From: Akkermansia muciniphila
Lineage (GTDB): Bacteria; Verrucomicrobiota; Verrucomicrobiia; Verrucomicrobiales; Akkermansiaceae
NCBI GenBank assembly: GCA_945888515.1
Contig: CAMDAD010000004.1
Location: 1 to 64,000, forward strand
Reading direction: 5' to 3'
Length of the DNA stretch: 64,000 nt
In this document: in pieces, positions 24,527 to 36,486 of the stretch
How the letters are laid out: each line of letters opens with the position of its first letter
How positions within the stretch are numbered: the stretch's first letter is position 1
Notes under the pieces: generated by a model
Database searches by the model: none
Seen by the model: the letters and a program-made list of their open reading frames with translations, nothing else
What the model was told of the DNA's origin: nothing
Program-made: the position numbers and the translations under genes

Positions 24527-27500
24527 TCAACTGGCCTGCGTTGTGATTTTTCGCCCGCGGGAGACCAACAGGCCAGTGGCTAGCACGGCGCAGAGAATCA
24601 AAGCCAATCCGTATCGAGTTTTGCTCTCAGACTCGAGAGTCAACTGCAGGTGCATGGGCTTGCCACCCTCGACCTGAATACTACGACCAAATGTCAGCAT
24701 GGATCCACGCTCCGGAACATTGATCTCCAAACCGGACGACGCTGGTTCCGCAGCGAGTTGCTGATTGACGATGCGTTGCGCGATCGCATTCAACGCCGCA
24801 TTTTCATCCGCTGTATTGCCTTCAATGAATCGGTCGAATTGCTTCGGGTCATAATTGAATTTCCCCTGAAGCAGTGGGTTCGCCAATGCTGCCTGCTCGA
24901 GTTGTTGATTGTCAGCCCCAGATTGAGATTTATGATCGAGAAACATTTTCTGCCGTCGAGTGTTCAGACCAAGAACGGCCTGCTGGGTACGCAGTTCTCG
25001 CCATTGAACGCGCGCATCTTCATTCGTCGCCTCATCCAGCAACCCATTGCGCGCGGCGTTGCCCAGAGCGATCGATGCTCGTTCTTGATCGCCTTGACTG
25101 ATCCAACTGCTGGCTTGATCAAACACTGCAACCGCTTCCGCTGAGCTACTAGCTTTTCGCGCGCTGACGAAACTTTGGTAATTTTCCAGTCGGAATGCTC
25201 CGAGACGGGTCTGATTTTTCAAGTCGAAGTCGCCCTCGTGATCTTGCAATCGCCACCCCTCTGGTAACAATACGCGCCAGGTGAGATTCTCCATCGGCAC
25301 ACTCAGAGAGGGGCCTTCCAGTTTTAAAGCATCACCAGCAGCGGCCGCGTAGACGAACCGAACGGATGCTGGTTTTTGTGGATCTGCTGCTGGGAACACA
25401 TAGAACAACCAATCGTCACCCTCCCGCACGAGCGAGGCACCTTCATCGTTCACCAAGACATTGTATAGTTCGGCGCCTTTGGGCAATCGCAAGCGCAGTG
25501 TTCCTTTTTCGGCAACCTGTATTTGCAAGTTCACGGCAGTAAGTGCCTCTCCGCGCGATGCAAGCAAGGTCGTGAGTATGCCCTCTACGACGCGCATTTT
25601 CTGAATGTCTGCGAGCTGATGGCGTTGATAGAACAACGGCAAGTTCGATTCGAAATTGTTGACCTTGAATGATAAGGCGGGCGATACAACGTTGCGCAAT
25701 TTCGGAAGAACTGCCTGAATCGCAGTCCAGTCGGTGGCTTGCCATCCATCGGGCAAATTCTTATCCACACTCAGTTCCATACGTCCTCCTGAGCGAATTG
25801 CGGCAAAATAACTGACCTGCTTCGCTTCCAACAATCGTAGCGGCGTGATCATATCACTAGACCCTTCCGGCAACTGTTGCTGAAATTCCAGATTCACAGT
25901 GCTACTACCCGTCACGCCGCGTTGAAAGCGCACTTCCCAGACATCAGATTCTCCTTCGACCTTTAGGAAATCTGCTACGTTTGGCCCACTGGCGCGCACG
26001 GTGCCGACTGTCGCTTCGTTCATGCCCGGCAGGCGAATACGCAATTTTTTTATCGCAGCGTTCTCGATTTGATAGACGACATCGGCTTTCGTGCTGAGTT
26101 GTCCCTCGCGCAAGACCACCTCATGAAATACCTGTGCGGTGACCCAAGGGTCCAGCTCGTCGATAGAAAGCCCCAGGCGCCAGTCTTTTTGCAGCAGACG
26201 GAACGCAAGAGCTCCGATTCGTAACGCTGCCTTGGCATGAGCCTGCGGCGCATTCGCAAGATCGCGGGGATCCATCGGAGAAACATTCTCACGCTCGGTC
26301 ACACCGACGCGCATCCCCTGCTCTGGAACGATGGTAAGAATCCCAGACTCACGCGTGGCCTCACGCAAAACCAGTCGCGGCACATTCCAGTTTTTCTGCG
26401 CACCTGTTCCAGCACCAGTGAAGCTCAGATGAAATTGCTGACGCCCCAGAGTGCGACCGTTCAAATGCAAGGTCAAGAGGCGAGCGCCAGCATTGTCCGC
26501 CTCGGTCCAGTGGCTCAGCGCCGCACCAGAAGCACTCTCGACCTCCAAGCCCTTAGGAATCTCTAACAACAAACGAAACATTCCTGCTCGGGTGATGGTG
26601 ACGGCAAGATCGGCCGAGAGCACTATGCGATCATCTCCCAAGGATAGCACCTGCCAGGTTTCCGCTCTCATTTCAGCAGCTACGGAGGCAATCCTCGCTT
26701 GGAGAGAAGCAGGCGCACTGCCAAATCGAAAGACTTGCTGAAGCGTCACAAGAGGGACGCCCTTCGCATCGCGTGGTAGGTGCTTTTCATCGAAATCATC
26801 CTGATTGACTGCGGCCATTCCTTTTGCGGTGAGTTTTTCCGGTTGTGCGTCATCACCGAAGCCGAGGGCAAACAATCCGACTTCACCAGCAGCCCCCGTG
26901 ACGCGCAATGGTTCCAGATTCATCTCGACAGGCAGAGCCGCCGTGCCGCGCTGTGTGTGGACGGTCAATTGAAACGCTTCTGTTTGCGCTGGCTCAATCG
27001 CGACACGTAGCTCTGACTTGGTGGGGTCGAAACGCCAAACCCCCGTCGGTCCGTCGGTGACATCGCTCACCGTAAAACCAGCAGGTACTACCATCAATAG
27101 CTCCGTGACTTGCCCCTGTGAAGGGCGCACCAACAGCGATTGACGACCATTTACTACACCGGGCAAGGGCATGATCAATTGAGAAGATTCAACAAAAAAT
27201 ACGCTTGGTTCGTTTTTTTTGTTTTGTTTGCGCGCCTGGGTGATGATTTCCACTTGAGACTCTGGTTTGAGCCAAAAGATTGCGGCGCTCTGCAGATCAT
27301 TACCCGCCTGTGGCGTCTCCACCCGTGCCGCTGCGGCAGAGGCGAACTCCCATCCGCCTTGATCCCATTGCAGAGACAGCTTGCGAACGGTCGCAAGTGC
27401 GGTTGGGAATTGCCATGGCAGCTGCGCCTGTGGCAGAGGCATTTCAAACTTTGCACGAGCCGTCAGCATACCCTTCTGGTCGGCAACGATGACATACACA

Positions 27501-30500
27501 GCATGACCATGGCGCGTTTCACGAATGACATGCATCCCCTCACCCGCAAACTCGCCTAGCACAGCAGGCGCCTTCATTAAGCCGAAGCGGTCGCCAACTT
27601 CGGCACGTATCATCACTTCCACTTCACCAAACAATCGTTGCTGCTTGATCTCGCAATCATAGATCATGCGCTCAGCCGTTTTTTCCATCGAAAAATCGTT
27701 AGCTTGCGCTTTCGGCATTCCGCTGATCAAGAGGCAGAGCAAAGACGCTGCGGCAGGTGCTACCGACTTCACCATGGCGCGGCGCAAACGAAGCAGCGAA
27801 GTCACGCAGAGAAGGGTGGCCACCATACCGAAAAATATCGGCACCCCATTGCGGATCGATAGCAAGGCAAGCGCGATCAGCATGACTCCACCGCCCCTCC
27901 ACCAGAAATCATGCCGCCACCAACCACGCGCTAGGGCAATACAGCCACAGATCAAACCGAGCCAAAACGAGCGGCCCAGCATGGTAGCCCAGATGGAGGC
28001 GTTGCCAATTTCCATCGTCATTGCCGCTTCCGCTTTGACTACCGGTGCCGCATAGTGCAGTGTGGACGATGGCAATGTGGCAGTGCTAAAGCTGCTGAAT
28101 AAAAGCGCGGCGGCGATCAATGCACCCACTAACAACAGCGAGCCCGACCACACGGGAAAACGCGATAGCCATGCGGCCATGCCTATCACCAAACCAAGCA
28201 CCAAGGTCGGCCACACGTTTCGCGATAGCCATTCAAAGCCATCCTCCCAGCTTGTCATGCGCACCATTTCCAACGTGCCTCCCAGCGGGCGCAAGACTTG
28301 TCCCTCATCACCTGTGACCGTCCACTCGCCGATGACTGTCGGTGCCTGCAATACCGGTGCTTGCAAGGTGACCTTGGTCGGCTTCTCAGAGGATGTGCCA
28401 TAGCGCAAAAGCACTTCCACGGCCTGATTCAGATCATTTTTCTGAGGCAGAGGTATGACGATTTCATCTTTGTCGAGGCGTGGGTTTGCCGTGACCTCAT
28501 TGACCTTGGTTTCTAACAACAGGGCGCCTGCCGGTAACTTCATGCGCAGGGCCTCGCGACGCTTGGATTTGACAAAAAACCGCGCCTCAGTAACGAGTTG
28601 TCCATCGCGCGAAACCTGACTGGCGAGCTTTACGAAGTCGACTACCTGCTCGACAGTCTCGCCTGTTTTGTACCACCGAAAGCCGAGATCAATGGAAAAA
28701 TCTCTCGCCGTGTATTGCCACGCGCAAAGTGTCGGCGCCGCGCTTAATACTCGGTAATCCGATGGCAACTCGTTCGCTTGTAAGGGCAGCACGTTTCCGC
28801 TCACGGCTGTCACCTCAAAGTCCACTTGCAAGGGGCTCACCACCTGGACGTAGCCACTCTCGGATTGCACGGCAAGAGGGCGGATTTCTCCCGGTGAAAT
28901 CGAACCGCCTGCGGACTGAATCGGTTGCTCGAAACTTAGCAACATGGTGCCCGCACCGAGCAAGGGGCGAGAGAGCGGTATGACCAAGATATTTCCCTCA
29001 CGCCGCCATTCGTGACCGATGTTCTGCCCCGTGATCTCCATGTTGCCGATCGACTCGGGGATTTGCACGCGCCATTCGCTCGCAGGAGCGCCCACGACGA
29101 AATAATTAAACAGCACCGATCCGTAAACCGCGCCCTCTTTAACCGAATACAAGTGAAACACATCCGCTTGAATACTCTGCCCGAGAGCTTCGGCATTCAT
29201 GGTCGCCATCCACTCCGATTGCTTGATCCGATACGCTTGTTGCAGGCCTTGCTGCTGACGCGGAAAATAGGAGAGCGGAATTTCCGTGAGCTGTGTGCGC
29301 TCACTGCTGGACATCCGATAGCCAGCAGCCGCCGCGACGCCGATGAAGCCTCGATGCGACTTCGTGCTGGGAAACCGCAAAGGGTAAAGCACCCATGGAC
29401 CCGCCTTCGCTGCTTCATTTTTCTCGAGTCGCAACTGAATCAACTGCCTGTCTTTGACCGCTTCTCGAAAAAGTATTTTCAGTATGCGATAGCCATCGCT
29501 CACTTGCGTGGCCAGCGCGTAATCCGCTACTGCGGCACCCTGGCATAAAACGACTGTGTAGTCCTTGGGCAAAAGAACTTCCCACTCACGCAGGGGAGCC
29601 TCGCGGATATCGATCTCCAGATCAGAGATGATACGTCGATCCGTTTCCGCGAACTCGTAAGTGGTCAGTTCATTGATCGAGGTCTCAGGCAACACATGAT
29701 CCGCTCCTATCTGGTAAGCATACTGGGTCGCGGGAAAACGATATACAAACGACTGCCGCAGATCCTTCGCTGCGATGGGAAACTGTTCGGGTGCTAGTTG
29801 AATCAGTCCGCTCGATGAGGCGACTTCGATTTTGACTGCCCCTTCATTTGCAATACGCAGCCACCCGCTATGACGCAGCGAACCGATGGGTTCCACGCGC
29901 AGTCCACTCGTTTTCACCGGAAAATCTCCAAGAGGTATCTGTGCTTCGAGCGATATGCGCCCCGTTCCTTCCATCGCACGATTCAGTTGCAACGTGAGGA
30001 GTCTCGTGTCCTCGGTCTCGCGTATGGACCAGCCCACGACTTGCTCACCTTTCACCGCCAGAACCTCTCCCACGCCATGCAACTGTAGTGATAAAGTAGG
30101 AAGTTTTCCCTGCAAGATCCGCACGTCGACCTGGGTTGATTGGCGCAGCAGTCCACTACCCAAACGCAAATCTGTGAGCTCAGTGCTAGAAAAAAACAAG
30201 GCCCCATCCGCAACCTCGCGACCAGCCCGACAACCTAACAAAACTCTTCCATCCGCAGGCAAAAATCCCCGCCATTGATTGTCTTGCCAAGTAGGCACGA
30301 CAGGCTTGCTGGCATCAAATTGCATCGTCGCGGTCAGTCCATCTAACCAAATGGGCACTACCACACCTGCCGGGATGGCAAAATCTAACAATAACCAACC
30401 GTCAATCTGCGTCAGCGGCACATCGAAGCGAATCTGCACCGGCACCTCACCCACTCGCTCGGCTTGCCAGTCATAGACATAGGTATCTCCCTCCTGACGC

Positions 30501-31300
30501 AGGCTCATGCGCCAATCATTGGCCACTGAGGTATCCGTGAGAGCGATGGCGCCACGACAAAATTCCATAGATGCCCCGGCGCGTTTGACTTGAGCAGTCG
30601 ATTGAAAGACGAAGGAAACTGATCGCTGATCCGCTGACACTGTGCCGCGCAACTGGCTGTCGCGAAAGGAAATTTCTCCTAAACCCTGACTGACGTCCAA
30701 TCGCAAGCGCGGACGTCCCGTGCCCATGAATTTGAGATTTTTCGATTGATCCACAGGCCATAAATTCGCCACTTCGATGACGCGCGCGTTTTTCATTCCA
30801 TCATCCGTCAATTTCACTTGAATCGTAAAACCAACCGCGTCTCCCTGACCCAGTAGCCAAAGGTCGCAGTGCTGTATCGCAGAGTTCAGTGCGAGTTGTG
30901 ATCGAACCACAATCGTCCACTCTTTCAAATCAGTCGCGCTATTCATGCGAACATCGAGAAATCGCTGACCCGCTGCATCGCGTCGAACCGACCAATCGAT
31001 GAACCCTTCGCCACTGACATTGGTGATTTCCCCCTCGCCGCAGAGGGACAAACTCATGCGCTCTCCAGAACCTTGGTGAAGTTGGTAGCGAATGTTCGCA
31101 ACAGTTTCGATGTGATCCACCGCGCGAGTGGCTTGCAGATCGACAGCGGCGGAAAAAAATGTCGGCACAGGCTTGGCCGAGCGCGGCATGGGCAGGAACA
31201 TGACGCCGTTAGGATCAGCGGAAATATCTTGCGCGGTCGACATCGCAAACGCAACTGTCCACAGAAGGACCATCAATCGGAGTAGGTTTGTCTTCAACAT
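24527..31300 (-). CDS. Giant (2257-residue) beta-rich membrane protein of the ECF-VWA operon
   Basis: I do not recognise a named family. Visible parts in order: signal peptide (residues 1-23); about 1000 residues of repeated beta-strand modules; a cluster of five or six membrane helices at about 1030-1200; a second extracytoplasmic region of about 1030 residues; and a last helix at about 2232-2248 with a short basic tail. The two large regions look like distant copies. Each holds a module beginning VFHxxxxxEG, then a G-x-G loop, a strand set ending LxFEQPI or LEFQQQL, and a Pro-Leu-containing segment. The gene is last in a tight operon after the ECF sigma and VWA genes; the gap to the VWA gene is four bases. 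A large envelope-surface or stress-sensing structure is plausible but unproven. Confidence 0.75.
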   Translation of the reverse strand: MLKTNLLRLMVLLWTVAFAMSTAQDISADPNGVMFLPMPRSAKPVPTFFSAAVDLQATRAVDHIETVANIRYQLHQGSGERMSLSLCGEGEITNVSGEGFIDWSVRRDAAGQRFLDVRMNSATDLKEWTIVVRSQLALNSAIQHCDLWLLGQGDAVGFTIQVKLTDDGMKNARVIEVANLWPVDQSKNLKFMGTGRPRLRLDVSQGLGEISFRDSQLRGTVSADQRSVSFVFQSTAQVKRAGASMEFCRGAIALTDTSVANDWRMSLRQEGDTYVYDWQAERVGEVPVQIRFDVPLTQIDGWLLLDFAIPAGVVVPIWLDGLTATMQFDASKPVVPTWQDNQWRGFLPADGRVLLGCRAGREVADGALFFSSTELTDLRLGSGLLRQSTQVDVRILQGKLPTLSLQLHGVGEVLAVKGEQVVGWSIRETEDTRLLTLQLNRAMEGTGRISLEAQIPLGDFPVKTSGLRVEPIGSLRHSGWLRIANEGAVKIEVASSSGLIQLAPEQFPIAAKDLRQSFVYRFPATQYAYQIGADHVLPETSINELTTYEFAETDRRIISDLEIDIREAPLREWEVLLPKDYTVVLCQGAAVADYALATQVSDGYRILKILFREAVKDRQLIQLRLEKNEAAKAGPWVLYPLRFPSTKSHRGFIGVAAAAGYRMSSSERTQLTEIPLSYFPRQQQGLQQAYRIKQSEWMATMNAEALGQSIQADVFHLYSVKEGAVYGSVLFNYFVVGAPASEWRVQIPESIGNMEITGQNIGHEWRREGNILVIPLSRPLLGAGTMLLSFEQPIQSAGGSISPGEIRPLAVQSESGYVQVVSPLQVDFEVTAVSGNVLPLQANELPSDYRVLSAAPTLCAWQYTARDFSIDLGFRWYKTGETVEQVVDFVKLASQVSRDGQLVTEARFFVKSKRREALRMKLPAGALLLETKVNEVTANPRLDKDEIVIPLPQKNDLNQAVEVLLRYGTSSEKPTKVTLQAPVLQAPTVIGEWTVTGDEGQVLRPLGGTLEMVRMTSWEDGFEWLSRNVWPTLVLGLVIGMAAWLSRFPVWSGSLLLVGALIAAALLFSSFSTATLPSSTLHYAAPVVKAEAAMTMEIGNASIWATMLGRSFWLGLICGCIALARGWWRHDFWWRGGGVMLIALALLSIRNGVPIFFGMVATLLCVTSLLRLRRAMVKSVAPAAASLLCLLISGMPKAQANDFSMEKTAERMIYDCEIKQQRLFGEVEVMIRAEVGDRFGLMKAPAVLGEFAGEGMHVIRETRHGHAVYVIVADQKGMLTARAKFEMPLPQAQLPWQFPTALATVRKLSLQWDQGGWEFASAAAARVETPQAGNDLQSAAIFWLKPESQVEIITQARKQNKKNEPSVFFVESSQLIMPLPGVVNGRQSLLVRPSQGQVTELLMVVPAGFTVSDVTDGPTGVWRFDPTKSELRVAIEPAQTEAFQLTVHTQRGTAALPVEMNLEPLRVTGAAGEVGLFALGFGDDAQPEKLTAKGMAAVNQDDFDEKHLPRDAKGVPLVTLQQVFRFGSAPASLQARIASVAAEMRAETWQVLSLGDDRIVLSADLAVTITRAGMFRLLLEIPKGLEVESASGAALSHWTEADNAGARLLTLHLNGRTLGRQQFHLSFTGAGTGAQKNWNVPRLVLREATRESGILTIVPEQGMRVGVTERENVSPMDPRDLANAPQAHAKAALRIGALAFRLLQKDWRLGLSIDELDPWVTAQVFHEVVLREGQLSTKADVVYQIENAAIKKLRIRLPGMNEATVGTVRASGPNVADFLKVEGESDVWEVRFQRGVTGSSTVNLEFQQQLPEGSSDMITPLRLLEAKQVSYFAAIRSGGRMELSVDKNLPDGWQATDWTAIQAVLPKLRNVVSPALSFKVNNFESNLPLFYQRHQLADIQKMRVVEGILTTLLASRGEALTAVNLQIQVAEKGTLRLRLPKGAELYNVLVNDEGASLVREGDDWLFYVFPAADPQKPASVRFVYAAAAGDALKLEGPSLSVPMENLTWRVLLPEGWRLQDHEGDFDLKNQTRLGAFRLENYQSFVSARKASSSAEAVAVFDQASSWISQGDQERASIALGNAARNGLLDEATNEDARVQWRELRTQQAVLGLNTRRQKMFLDHKSQSGADNQQLEQAALANPLLQGKFNYDPKQFDRFIEGNTADENAALNAIAQRIVNQQLAAEPASSGLEINVPERGSMLTFGRSIQVEGGKPMHLQLTLESESKTRYGLALILCAVLATGLLVSRGRKITTQAS

Positions 31301-31304
31301 AACA

Positions 31305-33752
31305 TCAGTCGTTCAATTGGCGTATCATTTCTAACAATTCAATCACACGGGGATTAGCAGAAAACTCATCGCGGATGCGCTGCTGAGCTTGGGAAATTTC
31401 GGAAAAACGGATCATCGAACTTGCTGGCCCACCTTGCAATTTCTGCGCCGTGAGCATCGCCATACCGGCCAGTTGCATGGCCGGAGCTGTGCGCTCGAAC
31501 GCGGGGACGGTGGCATCGTAACGAATCGTCCACTTGCGCTCGATCATCTGCTGCGTTGCCACATCGCGGAAACGCACCGAAACTTCGCCAACATCGCCCA
31601 CCCCATCAGGTAAGAGCTCCACCTGATAGAGCGCCTGCCCTGCTTCCGCCGCAGCCATCTCCGCGGCATCGACTTTGTCATTCCGGAAGTCTTCGGTGTG
31701 GAGTCGGTCTTTTTCAAAGCCCACCAACTGATACTTGCCTACGCGCTTCGGATTGAACTGTACCTGCACCTTGACGTTTTCCGCAGCGGGGCGGAACGCA
31801 CCGGCGAGCTGCGTGGCGAATTGTTGTTTCGCTTGCTCAGCATTGTTGATCACATAATAGCGACCGTTACCGTGGCGGGCGATTTCCACCAGCAACGGGT
31901 CGTTCAGCCCATCCGTGCCGATGCCGGCGATATCAAACGCGATGTTTTTCTGGCGGAGTGCCTTGACCCATGCCGCGAGGCGACCCGGATCGGCATTGCC
32001 GAGATTCGCCGCGCCATCGGTGAGCAGGAGCAAACGATTTTGCGCACCGGCGAGTTCATTTCTCTTCGCCACGATCTCGCCAAGCTTGAGCGCTTCTTCC
32101 AAATTCGTACCACCATCGCTCGGAGTGCGGGCGAGTAGATCAAGAAGGGGCTGCGGTTGATCGCCGGGGATTTTTTCCGCCAACAATCGCGGCGTGCGCG
32201 AGAAACCGACGACGGAAATGTGATCCTGCGGTTGCAATAAGGAGCTCAGTTCCCGCACCGCCGTGAGCAAGGCACCGCTACGATCACCCCGACTCATCGA
32301 GCCCGATTGATCGATTAACAAGGTCAGATGCAAAGGCTGCCCCGCGCCGCGACCACTGGCCGCCGTGCGCAGCCCGATGCGCAGGAGATTGCGTAGGGGT
32401 AAAATCGGATGTGCGGATTGTTCTATCGATGCCGCCACCGGCTCCTGTGCGGTGGGCACGGGATCGCCATAGTCGAAGGCATTGTAAAATTCCTCCACAC
32501 GCACTGACTCCGCCGCTGGGCGTTGGCCCTGGGCCATCGCCGCCTGAGCGATGCGGAAGGCGTTGTCGCTGACTCGCAGCGAGAAGGTCGAGTAGGGTTC
32601 TTGCTCAGCGGAAATTTCCGCTAATGAAAAAAGTGTTTCCTCGCGTTTTTTGAGTTCATCGACCTGTCCGACGGCGTCGATTTCTTGCTGGTTTTCCTCC
32701 AAAAGCTTTTGGGAATTCAGCAAAGAATGATCATTACGCGCTGGATTCGAGCGAATCGGAGTATCAGCGAGTTGATCGTTAGGCGCATTTTTTCCGCCAG
32801 AAAATCCCAACCACGCTTGTTTTTGATCGACTGCGGTTTCTGCCAATGCCCCCCCCGCTAGGGTGCCACTCAATGCGGTTTGCCCTGCCTGGTCCAATTC
32901 CGCATTCGCCATGCTGCCACCACTTGCACTTCCGGATTCCACATCACTGGTAGGCTTTGCAGCAGCTTGTGGCATGGGATCGGAAAGTTCCCATGCACGA
33001 TCAATATCTTCTAACAATATTGCTCTGTTGGGCGAAGTTGTCGCCTCTCCGCGGCCGCGACTGGAACGGTTCACAGCAAGATCATGAGGATTCTTTTCAA
33101 AAAGTACGCCGCTGGCCGAAATGCCATCAACATATGAAAATCTTTGCTCTTTGCCTTCTCTGATCAGGGAATCTTTTGTCATTGGTTGCCGCTCACCTTG
33201 TGATTCTGCCGCAGTGGCGAGAGAGAGAGACGTCTCATCCGTCGACTCATCATGATTCTCCCGTCCAGTCGTTGCAGTTGCTGCCATCCTCGACTGAGCA
33301 CCGTAGTCTGAAATCTTTCGCTCCGAATGGACGACTGTCAACTCTGGGCTCATCCTCTGCGGCCACACGCCCGTGCTCAAGCTGGCAATGGCCAAAAGCA
33401 AAAACAAGAGCGCCGCTAGCGGGGCCATGCGCATCCACCAGGGACGGAGTGCTTTGGCAGTCGATCCCATGGCAATCGCAGTATCTGCTACACCAAGTAT
33501 CGCATCCAGCTTGTGCCGTTTTTCCTGCGGCAATGTCCATTTCTCCTCTTCAGAAACGGCACTCGCCCCCCGCAGTAATTCATGCATCGCCAGCATGCGA
33601 CGTTGGAATACCCTCCATTCGGGGTATTGCTCGCAGAGCGATTCGAGCTCCGCTGCCTCAAACGACGACGCCTCACCCAGAACCCACGCAATGATGCGTG
33701 CTTCCAGAGCCTCATCGCCCATCGGGATTAAATCCGTCATGTTTTCCTTCAT
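31305..33752 (-). CDS. Membrane VWA-domain protein with anti-sigma-like N-terminus
   Basis: This is an 815-residue protein. Residues 10-60 (EARIIAWVLGEASSFEAAE and following) resemble the short cytoplasmic anti-sigma-like domain found ahead of many VWA proteins in Planctomycetes and Verrucomicrobia. One membrane helix is at about 108-128. A low-complexity periplasmic stretch follows, then a YfbK-type pre-domain (VRVEEFYNAFDYGDPVP) and a von Willebrand A domain at about 470-650 with the MIDAS motif DQSGSMS and LLTDGAANLG. A C-terminal beta domain ends the protein. ATG 33752 or ATG 33740 (with AGGA just before it) may be the true start. It lies between the ECF sigma gene and the giant gene, which suggests that it controls that sigma factor. 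Confidence 0.82.
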   Translation of the reverse strand: MKENMTDLIPMGDEALEARIIAWVLGEASSFEAAELESLCEQYPEWRVFQRRMLAMHELLRGASAVSEEEKWTLPQEKRHKLDAILGVADTAIAMGSTAKALRPWWMRMAPLAALLFLLLAIASLSTGVWPQRMSPELTVVHSERKISDYGAQSRMAATATTGRENHDESTDETSLSLATAAESQGERQPMTKDSLIREGKEQRFSYVDGISASGVLFEKNPHDLAVNRSSRGRGEATTSPNRAILLEDIDRAWELSDPMPQAAAKPTSDVESGSASGGSMANAELDQAGQTALSGTLAGGALAETAVDQKQAWLGFSGGKNAPNDQLADTPIRSNPARNDHSLLNSQKLLEENQQEIDAVGQVDELKKREETLFSLAEISAEQEPYSTFSLRVSDNAFRIAQAAMAQGQRPAAESVRVEEFYNAFDYGDPVPTAQEPVAASIEQSAHPILPLRNLLRIGLRTAASGRGAGQPLHLTLLIDQSGSMSRGDRSGALLTAVRELSSLLQPQDHISVVGFSRTPRLLAEKIPGDQPQPLLDLLARTPSDGGTNLEEALKLGEIVAKRNELAGAQNRLLLLTDGAANLGNADPGRLAAWVKALRQKNIAFDIAGIGTDGLNDPLLVEIARHGNGRYYVINNAEQAKQQFATQLAGAFRPAAENVKVQVQFNPKRVGKYQLVGFEKDRLHTEDFRNDKVDAAEMAAAEAGQALYQVELLPDGVGDVGEVSVRFRDVATQQMIERKWTIRYDATVPAFERTAPAMQLAGMAMLTAQKLQGGPASSMIRFSEISQAQQRIRDEFSANPRVIELLEMIRQLND

Positions 33753-33763
33753 AGTCGTATTTT

Positions 33764-34345
33764 TTATCCTTCTTTACTTTCTACGCCCATGCGCCTCATC
33801 GCATCCGCCAAGCTCTTAAGCAAAAAGTGCAGCTTGTAGCCCACATGGCTCACCGTCAGTCCGGAGCGTTTACTAATCTCATCGTAGGAGAGACTGCCGG
33901 TGTATTTCCATGAAATGAGTTGCTGGTCTTGTTCAGGCAATTCTGCCATTAGCATACGCAGCACGCCAACCGCTTCGCTTCTGCCCAGTATTTCAGCGGC
34001 CGTGGGAGTCTCGCTGGCCCAGTCACTACCGTCATCAATCGTGGTCTCACGACGGTGATCACGGAGATGATTGAGCGCCATGTTGCGAATGGAACGAAAC
34101 AACCAGGCACGTGGATTTTCCACCTCCTGCCAATGCTCGTGCAAGCGCAGAAACGCCTCCTGCACTAAATCCTCCGCCGTTTCACGTTGCCCTACGATGC
34201 CATGGGCAAAACGCAACAAGGCCGATTCCTCGGAATCGAACAAGGCGCGGAGACTGGGTCGCTCTTCGGTCATGACAGCAGGGCGAGCGGGCCCCGTAGC
34301 GGGGGCGTCGCCTCGATCAGAGGAATGTAAGAAAAGTGGTTCCAT
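33764..34345 (-). CDS. ECF-family RNA polymerase sigma factor
   Basis: This is a 193-residue sigma-70-related factor. Region 2 is at about residues 38-100 (AEDLVQEAFLRLHEHW, then PRAWLFRSIRNMALNHLRD). Region 4 is at about 130-185 (LPEQDQQLISWKYTGSLSY, then the recognition helix around SHVGYKL). The N-terminal 25 residues are not conserved, so ATG 34270 is another possible start. The VWA gene with an anti-sigma-like N-terminus starts 11 bases downstream, the standard arrangement for a sigma/anti-sigma pair. The gene is divergent from acs across 181 bases. Confidence 0.88.
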   Translation of the reverse strand: MEPLFLHSSDRGDAPATGPARPAVMTEERPSLRALFDSEESALLRFAHGIVGQRETAEDLVQEAFLRLHEHWQEVENPRAWLFRSIRNMALNHLRDHRRETTIDDGSDWASETPTAAEILGRSEAVGVLRMLMAELPEQDQQLISWKYTGSLSYDEISKRSGLTVSHVGYKLHFLLKSLADAMRRMGVESKEG

Positions 34346-34484
34346 GAAGGGTAAAAGAGAAATTCCATGACCTACGACTTATCAGACACGTGACAGAGAA
34401 GAAACTTAGAAAAAAGTATTTTTTGATCTACCGAGGGATCCCAACATCACGAAACTCTGTCAATTTACCATTTACCTCTGGCGT

Positions 34485-34504
34485 GAGGCAGCATAGATTG
34501 CCTC
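34485..34504 (+). promoter_or_regulatory. Small hairpin in the acs leader
   Basis: GAGGCA (34485-34490) and TGCCTC (34499-34504) pair perfectly around an 8-base loop, 22 bases before the acs ATG. It may affect translation or be chance. No clear -35/-10 pair was identified in the 181-base gap. Confidence 0.3.
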
Positions 34505-34526
34505 CGAAATTTGAAACACAACCCAC

Positions 34527-36482
<1,956 letters not shown>

Positions 36483-36486
36483 TGCT

